Of a stretch of 6,317 bases of DNA, positions 1 through 4,968 are shown piece after piece; within the stretch, counting starts at the first letter, position 1, and each line of letters starts with the position of its first letter. Below the pieces are notes generated by a model. It did not search any database and was not told the DNA's origin. It saw nothing but the letters and a program-made list of their open reading frames with translations. This stretch comes from Alphaproteobacteria bacterium (GTDB lineage Bacteria > Pseudomonadota > Alphaproteobacteria > Rhodobacterales > Rhodobacteraceae). The stretch spans positions 1 through 6,317 of the forward strand of contig RFGD01000358.1 in NCBI GenBank assembly GCA_003696705.1, given 5' to 3'. Position numbers and translations under genes: made by a program.

Positions 1-636
1 CACGGCATTGCGCCGGATGCGCCGCTTCTTCTGGTGTTGCCGGGTTCGCGCCCGGGCGAAGTGCAGCGGCTTGTTCCCCCGTTCGGCCATGCGGTGCGGC
101 GGGTGGCCGATGCCGTGCCGGGCCTTCGCGTCGTCGTGCCGGCCGCGCCTCAGGTGGCCGACATGGTCCGGGCCGCCGTGCGCGGTTGGCCGGGCGGGCC
201 GGTCGTCCTCGACCCCAGGGCAGGGGACGCGGCTCTGGCCAAGCGCGCCGCCTTCCGCGCGGCGGATGCGGCGCTGGCCGCTTCGGGGACCGTGTCGCTC
301 GAACTGGCGGCGGCCGGAACGCCCATGGTCATCGGCTATGACATGAACTGGCTCAGCCGGCGGATCATCGGCGCCATGCTGAAGGTCGATACGGTGACAC
401 TCGTGAACCTCGTCTCGGGGACGCGCGCGGTGCCCGAGTTTCTCGGGGATGCGCTTCGCCCCGAGCCGGTCGCCGCGGCCGTCGCCGGGCTTCTCTCGGG
501 TGGTCCGGGCCGGACTGCGCAGGAGGCAGCCTTCGCCGTGACCATGGAGCGCCTTGGCAAGGGCGCCGAACCACCGGGGCTTCGGGCCGCGCGTGCCGTC
601 CTCGAGGTGGCCGGGCAGGGCGCCGGAACGGATTGA
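1..636 (+). CDS. lpxB: Lipid-A-disaccharide synthase, C-terminal part (5' end outside window)
   Basis: LpxB (glycosyltransferase family GT19) joins UDP-2,3-diacylglucosamine to lipid X, releasing UDP and making the lipid A disaccharide at the inner face of the cytoplasmic membrane. The visible 211 codons begin inside the protein. Compared with about 380 residues for E. coli LpxB, roughly the first 170-180 residues are missing. Recognisable blocks are the VLPGSRPGEVQRL segment (visible residues 12-24), matching the family's LLPGSR..E motif, and the ASGTVSLELAAAGTPMV segment (94-110), the nucleotide-sugar binding region with S95, G96, T97 and E101. The VTLVNLVSG stretch that follows is also typical of LpxB. 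The reading frame is intact to a TGA at 634-636. A GTG/TTG near position 34 is internal, not the start. glnE follows after 31 bases on the same strand, so the two may be co-transcribed. Family assignment is strong; the start cannot be judged. Confidence 0.93.
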   Translation, partial: HGIAPDAPLLLVLPGSRPGEVQRLVPPFGHAVRRVADAVPGLRVVVPAAPQVADMVRAAVRGWPGGPVVLDPRAGDAALAKRAAFRAADAALAASGTVSLELAAAGTPMVIGYDMNWLSRRIIGAMLKVDTVTLVNLVSGTRAVPEFLGDALRPEPVAAAVAGLLSGGPGRTAQEAAFAVTMERLGKGAEPPGLRAARAVLEVAGQGAGTD

Positions 637-655
637 CCCCGGGCGGGGCGCCGTC

Positions 656-660
656 AAGGA
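656..660 (+). promoter_or_regulatory. Ribosome binding site of glnE
   Basis: AAGGA lies seven bases before the ATG at 668. It decides the glnE start: the frame stays open upstream to about 554, but that part overlaps lpxB and does not resemble GlnE. The 31-base gap between lpxB and glnE (637-667) holds this site and a short CCCC/GGGG inverted repeat without a T run. I see no convincing promoter or terminator in the gap, which fits co-transcription. Confidence 0.6.
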
Positions 661-667
661 TACCGCC

Positions 668-3502
668 ATGACTTTCGCCGCGCGCATCACCCGTCACCCC
701 GTGCCGTTCGACAAGGAGCGCGGGCAGGACGTCGTGGCGCAATACGACGGCGCGCCAAGGTCCGTCCTGCCCCTTGTCGAGGGGACCGCCGGGTGCAGCC
801 CCTATCTGGCGGGCCTTCTCGAGCGCGAACGGGATTGGCTTCTTCCCCGTTTCGAGGCCGCGCCCGAGGAGGTTGCCACCGAGCTCATCGAGGGCATCGG
901 CCCCGAAGCCGTGGACGCGTCCGGCCGCGATGGCCCGGGCGATCTTCTGCGCATTGCCAAGGGCCGCATCGCCCTTCTGGTGGCCCTTTGCGATCTGGCC
1001 GGCGTGTGGCCGCTTGCCCGCGTCACCGGGGTGCTTACGGATTTTGCCGACGCCGCCGTGGCGGCCGCGATCCGTGCGCCCCTTCGCCGAGAGATCGGGC
1101 GCGGGCGCCTGCCGGGCGCGACCGAGGACGACCTGTCCCACGGCGCGGGCCTGGTGGCCATCGCGATGGGGAAGATGGGCGCCCGAGAGCTCAACTACTC
1201 GTCCGACATCGACCTCGTGATGCTGTTCGACGAGACCCGTTTCGCGCCCGACGACTATCACGAGGTGCGTGCCGGGTTCATCCGCGTCGTGCGCCAGATG
1301 ACGGCGCTCTTGTCCGAGACGACCGCGACGGGCTACGTGTTTCGCACCGATCTGCGCCTGCGGCCCGACGCGGCGGTGACGCCTGTCTGTCTGGCGATGG
1401 AAACGGCCGAACGCTATTACGAAAGCCTTGGGCGTACATGGGAGCGGGCGGCCTACATCAAGGCGCGGGCGGCGGCCGGGGACACGGTTGCCGGCGCGGC
1501 CTTTCTCGAGCGGCTCCGCCCCTTTGTCTGGCGTCGCTATCTCGACTTCGCGGCCATTCGCGATGCGCAGGACATGCGGTTGCGCATCCGGGCGCACAAG
1601 GGGCTGCACGGCCCCATCCTGGCCGACGGGCACGATCTGAAGCTGGGGCGGGGCGGCATTCGCGAAATCGAGTTCTTCGTGCAGACGCAGCAACTCATCC
1701 ATGGCGGGCGCGATCCGTCGCTCAGGGTGCGCGGCACGCTGGAAGGGCTCGATCGGCTTGTCGCCGCGGGCCGGGTGCCGGCCGACGTCGCCGAGGAACT
1801 CGGCGCGGCCTATGTGGCGCACCGAGAGCTCGAACACCGGTTGCAGATGGTGCGGGACGCCCAGACCCACCGGTTGCCGCGCTCGGCCGAGGAATGGCAA
1901 CGCCTCGGCGACTTCATGGGGGGCATCGCGCCCGACCGGCTTCGGGAAGAGATCGTCGCCCGGCTCGAGGCCGTGGACCGCGCAATCGCCGCCTTCTATC
2001 CGCCCGAGGGCGGCGAAGCCGCGGCCGCCGCGCGCGCCGAAATGGCGCTTTCAGAGGAAGAGCGCGAGACGGTGGAGCGCTGGTATACCTATCCCTCGGT
2101 GCGGTCGCCGCGCGCGGCCGAGATCTTCACGAAGATCGAACCGGTCATCCTTGAAAAGCTTCGCCGCGCGGCCAATCCGGCCGAGGCGCTTCGGGCCTTC
2201 GACGGTTTCCTTTCCGGCCTGCCCGCCGGCGTCCAGGTGTTTTCGCTGTTCGAGGCGAACCCCCATCTCATCGATCTTGTCGTTGACGTCGTGGCCACGG
2301 CGCCGGCGCTGGCGGGCTACCTCAGCCGCAATGCCGGTGTCTTCGAGGCGGTGATTGTCGGGGATTTCTTCGCCGCCTGGCCGGGGGTCGATGCCCTGCG
2401 CGACGGCCTGGCCGACGCCATCGCCCGCGAAGACGACTACGAGGGCAAGCTTGACGCGGCCCGTCGCTGGGCGCGGGAATGGCGGTTTCGCATCGGCGTG
2501 CACAGCCTGCGCGGCCTCATCGACGCCGCCGAGGCCGGCCGCCAGTATGCCGAGCTTGCCGAGGCGGTCCTGTCCGCCCTTCTCCCCACCGTGATGGACG
2601 AGTTCCGGCGCCGCCACGGGGACTTTCCTGACGGCCGGGTGGCCGTCGTGGGCATGGGCTCGCTTGGTGCGGCACGGTTGCACGCCCAGTCCGATCTCGA
2701 TCTCATCGTGGTCTATGACGCGCCCATGGACGCGATGTCGGACGGCGCACGGGCGCTGCCGGCACGCACGTATTATGCGCGGCTGACACAGGCCTTCGTC
2801 ACCGCCATTTCCGCGCCCACTGCCGCCGGGCGCCTCTATGAAGTGGACATGCGCCTTCGACCCTCGGGGCGGCAGGGGCCCGTCGCGACCGCCTTCCGCT
2901 CGTTCGGATCCTACCAGCGCGAAGAGGCCTGGACGTGGGAGCACATGGCCCTGACGCGGGCCCGGGCCATCGCGGGCGATGCCCGGCTGTCGGACGCCTT
3001 CGAGGCCGAGCGGCGATCGATCATCAGGGATGTCGGCGCGCCGCGCCGCGTCCTCGAGGGGCTTTCGGACATGCGCCGGCGTCTTGCCGAGGCGATGCCC
3101 GCACCGACGGGGCCGCTTGACGTGAAGAACGGGGCGGGCGGGCTCAAGGACATCGAGCTTCTGGCCGAGGCCGGCGCCCTTCTCGCGGCAAGCCCCGAGC
3201 GCGCCGTGGCGCGCCAGTTGAAGGCCGCCGCCGACGCCGGCTGGCTTTCCGGGGACGAGGCCGCGGCGCTGACGGACGCGCAGGCGCTGTTCTGGACCGT
3301 GCGGCAGGCGACGCGGCTTCTTGGCGGATCCGAAGCCGGTCCCGACGCACTCGGCGAGGGCGCGCGCGATTATCTGTTGCGCGAGACGGACGCGGGTGAC
3401 ATGGAAACGCTTGCCGCCACGCTGGCCGAGAAACGGGCGCAGGCCCGTGCTATCATCGACGCGGCCGCCGCACGGCTGCCGGCCGAAACGGAACAGGGCT
3501 GA
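668..3502 (+). CDS. glnE: Bifunctional glutamine synthetase adenylyltransferase / adenylyl-removing enzyme
   Basis: GlnE switches glutamine synthetase off by attaching AMP to a tyrosine on each subunit, and on again by phosphorolysis of that AMP. In the known system it responds to PII protein and glutamine. The 944-residue protein matches E. coli GlnE (946) in length and has the family's two nucleotidyltransferase halves. The N-terminal adenylyl-removing half carries a classic motif at about 166-183 (AMGKMGARELNYSSDIDL, metal-binding D180 and D182) and a GGIREIEFFVQ block around R332-Q339. A helical linker follows at about 430-620. The C-terminal adenylyltransferase half carries GMGSLGAARLHAQSDLDL at 662-679 (D676, D678), an EEAWTWEHMALTRARAIAG block, and GAGGLKDIEL ending near E830-L831. 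The C-terminal half is less canonical: the motif lysine is serine (S665), and the late block reads IELLAE instead of the usual IEFLVQ. Both aspartate pairs are intact, so both activities are expected. The start is the ATG preceded by AAGGA. A small gene begins 3 bases after the stop. Confidence 0.96.
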   Translation: MTFAARITRHPVPFDKERGQDVVAQYDGAPRSVLPLVEGTAGCSPYLAGLLERERDWLLPRFEAAPEEVATELIEGIGPEAVDASGRDGPGDLLRIAKGRIALLVALCDLAGVWPLARVTGVLTDFADAAVAAAIRAPLRREIGRGRLPGATEDDLSHGAGLVAIAMGKMGARELNYSSDIDLVMLFDETRFAPDDYHEVRAGFIRVVRQMTALLSETTATGYVFRTDLRLRPDAAVTPVCLAMETAERYYESLGRTWERAAYIKARAAAGDTVAGAAFLERLRPFVWRRYLDFAAIRDAQDMRLRIRAHKGLHGPILADGHDLKLGRGGIREIEFFVQTQQLIHGGRDPSLRVRGTLEGLDRLVAAGRVPADVAEELGAAYVAHRELEHRLQMVRDAQTHRLPRSAEEWQRLGDFMGGIAPDRLREEIVARLEAVDRAIAAFYPPEGGEAAAAARAEMALSEEERETVERWYTYPSVRSPRAAEIFTKIEPVILEKLRRAANPAEALRAFDGFLSGLPAGVQVFSLFEANPHLIDLVVDVVATAPALAGYLSRNAGVFEAVIVGDFFAAWPGVDALRDGLADAIAREDDYEGKLDAARRWAREWRFRIGVHSLRGLIDAAEAGRQYAELAEAVLSALLPTVMDEFRRRHGDFPDGRVAVVGMGSLGAARLHAQSDLDLIVVYDAPMDAMSDGARALPARTYYARLTQAFVTAISAPTAAGRLYEVDMRLRPSGRQGPVATAFRSFGSYQREEAWTWEHMALTRARAIAGDARLSDAFEAERRSIIRDVGAPRRVLEGLSDMRRRLAEAMPAPTGPLDVKNGAGGLKDIELLAEAGALLAASPERAVARQLKAAADAGWLSGDEAAALTDAQALFWTVRQATRLLGGSEAGPDALGEGARDYLLRETDAGDMETLAATLAEKRAQARAIIDAAAARLPAETEQG

Positions 3503-3505
3503 CGA

Positions 3506-3814
3506 ATGACCCGTGACCCCACGACCGACCCCGACCCGCGGGGCCTCATCCGCGAGAGCTACGCCATCGAGGACATCACCGAGGCCGAGTGCCGGTCGAT
3601 CTTCCTCGACTGGGTTCTGGGCGTGCCCGAGGGGGCGGCGGTCGCCGAACTGGCGGCGGCGCTTCTGGCGCGCCACGGCGCGGCCGGGCATCCGATGACG
3701 GCGATCCTGGCGGAAGCCGCGGCCGGCCGGCCGGCGCGTGCGGCCCGCCGCGGCGGGCGCGGCGCCCGACGTGCGGGCACGGTCCGGAAGGGCCCCGCGC
3801 CGGAGGGAACCTAG
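3506..3814 (+). CDS. Small protein of unknown function, coupled to glnE
   Basis: This 102-residue protein cannot be assigned to a named family. The first 73 residues are acidic (12 Asp/Glu against 5 Arg) and look helical. They include a distinctive core, RGLIRESYAIEDITEAECRS (residues 12-31), followed by IFLDWVLGVP and, later, a GHPMTAILAE segment (61-70). That has the character of a conserved alphaproteobacterial hypothetical protein; this is an impression from memory, not a search. Residues 74-102 form a basic Arg/Ala/Gly tail with eight arginines and one lysine. No signal peptide, membrane segment or metal motif is visible. The ATG lies 3 bases after the glnE stop, with AGGG seven bases before it, so it is probably translated from the glnE message by coupling. 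Its TAG stop overlaps the stop of the opposing regulator gene. A role near glutamine synthetase control is only a guess from position. That it is a real gene is likely; its function is unknown. Confidence 0.75.
   Translation: MTRDPTTDPDPRGLIRESYAIEDITEAECRSIFLDWVLGVPEGAAVAELAAALLARHGAAGHPMTAILAEAAAGRPARAARRGGRGARRAGTVRKGPAPEGT
3722..3778. repeat. Cluster of GC-only inverted repeats inside the small gene's tail
   Basis: Three self-complementary elements lie close together: GCCGGCCGGCCGGC at 3722-3735, the perfect 16-base palindrome GCCCGCCGCGGCGGGC at 3743-3758 (a 6-bp stem with a CGCG loop), and GCCCG/CGGGC around a 5-base loop at 3764-3778. They encode the arginine-rich tail of the small protein. 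Read on the minus strand they start 33 bases after the stop of the regulator gene, so they could act as the 3' stem-loops of its transcript. No T run follows on either strand, so this is not a standard intrinsic terminator. In DNA this GC-rich some palindromes arise from codon bias alone. Confidence 0.35.
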
Positions 3815-4809
3815 GCGCGTCCGACCGGGGCGGCGGCTTTCGCGCCCCGTTCGCGATAGGGTGTCGTGCCGTAGTGCGCCCGGTAACATTTCGAGAAATG
3901 CGAGGGCGACGCGAACCCGCAGGCCAGCGCGACGTTGATGACGCTCATGTCCGTCTGCATCAGAAGATTCCGCGCCTTCTGAAGCCTCAGTTCCATGTAA
4001 TAGCGCTTGGGGCTGCGGTTGAGATAGCGGCGGAAGAGCCGTTCGAGCTGACGGGTCGACATCCCGACCTCTCGGGCCAGGATCGACGGCGATATCGGCT
4101 CTTCGATGTTTTCTTCCATCATCTGGATGACCCGGCTCAGCTTCGGGTGGCGAACGCCGATGCGGGTGGGGATCGACAGCCGCTGCGTGTCCTGGTCGGT
4201 GCGGATCGAGGTGTAGATCAGCTGGTCGGACACGGCGTTGGCCAGTTCCTCGCCGTGGTCGGTGGCGACAAGCTTCAGAAGAAGGTCGATCGAGGCCGTG
4301 CCGCCGGCCGTCGTCATGCGGTTGCCGTCGATGACGAACACGGATTTCGTCAGTTCGACGTCGGGGAACGCCTCGGCAAAGCTCTCCTGGTTTTCCCAGT
4401 GGATGGTGGCGCGCTTTCCGTCAAGAAGCCCCGCCGAGGCCAGCGCATGGGCGCCGGTGCACAGGCCCCCGATGGTGACGCCGCGGCGCGCCTCTCGGCG
4501 AAGCCAGCTGACGATACCGCGGGTCGTCGATTTCTGGACGTTGATCCCGCCGCAGACCAGAAGGATGTCGTCGCGGGCCAGGGGCTCGAGCCCCATGTCG
4601 ACGCGAAACACCGACCCGGCCGAGCAGCGCACCTCGTCCCCGCTCTCGCCGGCCAGCACCCAGTCGTAAAGCTGCCGGCCCGACATGCGGTTGGCGATCC
4701 GGAGCGGCTCGACGGCGCCGGCGAAGGACAAGAGCGTGAACTCCTCGAGAAGGAGGAAGACGAAGCGCTGGGGTCGCTCCGAATTTTCTGGTCCTTTCAT
4801 GCCGGGCAT
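3811..4809 (-). CDS. GlxA-family transcriptional regulator (DJ-1/PfpI domain + AraC-type HTH), GbdR/CdhR-like
   Basis: The 332-residue protein has the two-part GlxA build. Residues about 15-185 are a DJ-1/PfpI (class I glutamine amidotransferase-like) sensor domain containing LLVCGGINVQ (83-92) and the elbow GGLCTGAHALASAGLLDGKR (114-133) with C117, followed by ATIHWEN and TTAGGTASIDLL. Residues about 222-321 are an AraC/XylS DNA-binding domain with two helix-turn-helix units, SILAREVGMSTRQLERLFRR (242-261) and VALACGFASPSHFSKCYRAH (293-312), ending GTTPYRERG. Members of this family bind small ligands and usually do not act as enzymes. The wording of the elbow and HTH resembles GbdR and CdhR, regulators of glycine betaine and carnitine breakdown, but no such genes are in view, so the ligand is unknown. 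Start choice: ATG at 4809 or, three codons later, at 4800; neither has a good ribosome binding site, and an in-frame stop lies further upstream. It is divergent from the DAHP synthase and convergent with the small gene, sharing CTAG. Confidence 0.92.
   Translation of the reverse strand: MPGMKGPENSERPQRFVFLLLEEFTLLSFAGAVEPLRIANRMSGRQLYDWVLAGESGDEVRCSAGSVFRVDMGLEPLARDDILLVCGGINVQKSTTRGIVSWLRREARRGVTIGGLCTGAHALASAGLLDGKRATIHWENQESFAEAFPDVELTKSVFVIDGNRMTTAGGTASIDLLLKLVATDHGEELANAVSDQLIYTSIRTDQDTQRLSIPTRIGVRHPKLSRVIQMMEENIEEPISPSILAREVGMSTRQLERLFRRYLNRSPKRYYMELRLQKARNLLMQTDMSVINVALACGFASPSHFSKCYRAHYGTTPYRERGAKAAAPVGRA
3826..3849 (+). terminator. Possible stem-loop after the small gene (inside the opposing gene's 3' end)
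   Basis: CGGGGCG (3826-3832) and CGCCCCG (3843-3849) form a perfect 7-bp G/C stem around a 10-base loop, starting 12 bases after the TAG of the small gene. It is the only good stem seen just after the lpxB-glnE-small gene run. Only a short TTC follows, with no real T run, so termination here would be weak or need Rho. The element lies within the last codons of the minus-strand regulator. Known: such stems may also protect mRNA 3' ends. Its role here is inferred. Confidence 0.35.
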
Positions 4810-4827
4810 CCAGGTTGTGGCCGAGTC

Positions 4828-4838
4828 GGATCTGATCC
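4828..4838. promoter_or_regulatory. Short perfect inverted repeat GGATC-T-GATCC, possible operator
   Basis: Five-base arms with a one-base spacer lie about 20 bases before the regulator's ATG, where a bound protein could block its own transcription. AraC-type proteins more often bind direct repeats, and a 10-base match can occur by chance, so this is only a candidate. Confidence 0.2.
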
Positions 4839-4926
4839 CAGAGCGAACCAGCTTTGCGCGGGCGGTTCAAGGCCGTCCGGCGCCCGGCCGGGCCGATTTC
4901 CGGTGGCGTCCGGTTTCGCGGCGGCC

Positions 4927-4932
4927 TATATT
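4927..4932 (+). promoter_or_regulatory. Candidate -10 box for the DAHP synthase gene
   Basis: TATATT matches the sigma-70 consensus TATAAT at five of six bases and is a rare AT-rich spot in this region. It would start transcription near 4938-4940, giving a leader of about 30 bases containing the ribosome binding site. The -35 region at the usual distance (around 4904-4909, TGGCGT) is poor, so the promoter would be weak or activator-dependent. Confidence 0.4.
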
Positions 4933-4957
4933 CCCTTGCTGTTGACAAGGACTTTCT

Positions 4958-4961
4958 GGAG
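4958..4961 (+). promoter_or_regulatory. Ribosome binding site of the DAHP synthase gene
   Basis: GGAG lies seven bases before the ATG at 4969. Together with the family-typical N-terminus (MTKGWSKSDWRQKPRVQMPD) it supports that start. Confidence 0.6.
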
Positions 4962-4968
4962 CAAAGCG

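Larger units (their letters stand above)
4810..4968. promoter_or_regulatory. Divergent intergenic region between regulator and DAHP synthase
   Basis: These 159 bases separate two divergent genes, so promoters for both are expected here. Minus strand: the best -35-like element is TTGAAC (complement of 4865-4870), but no good -10 box lies at normal spacing, as befits a regulator that may need an activator. A 12-base palindrome GCCCGGCCGGGC sits at 4882-4893. The plus-strand promoter candidate and a short inverted repeat are listed separately. No RNA gene or ORF of substance is seen. Confidence 0.6.

Noticed and set aside
637..655. CCCC-GGGC-GGGG inverted repeat as a terminator after lpxB
   Set aside because: Only a 4-bp stem, no T run, and immediately followed by the glnE ribosome binding site.
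554..667. Upstream extension of the glnE frame (38 more residues)
   Set aside because: Overlaps the end of lpxB, does not look like a GlnE N-terminus, and the ATG at 668 has its own AAGGA at good spacing.
365..1900. Minus-strand open frame of about 511 codons opposite lpxB and glnE
   Set aside because: It mirrors glnE codon bias in GC-rich DNA; the translation is rich in Arg, Pro, Gly and His with no recognisable domain, and glnE is clearly the real gene.
793..2154. Plus-strand open frame of about 453 codons overlapping glnE in another frame
   Set aside because: Arg/Gly/Ala-rich translation without motifs, fully inside the recognised glnE frame.
2051..3889. Minus-strand open frame of about 612 codons opposite the 3' half of glnE
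   Set aside because: Same antisense shadow effect; low-complexity Arg/Gly/Pro composition, no family features, and it also overlaps the small gene and the end of the regulator.
4942..4947. Perfect TTGACA -35 hexamer before the DAHP synthase
   Set aside because: A -10 at 16-18 bases would fall on the start codon (AGCGAT region), with no match and no room for a leader; the TATATT further upstream is the better candidate.
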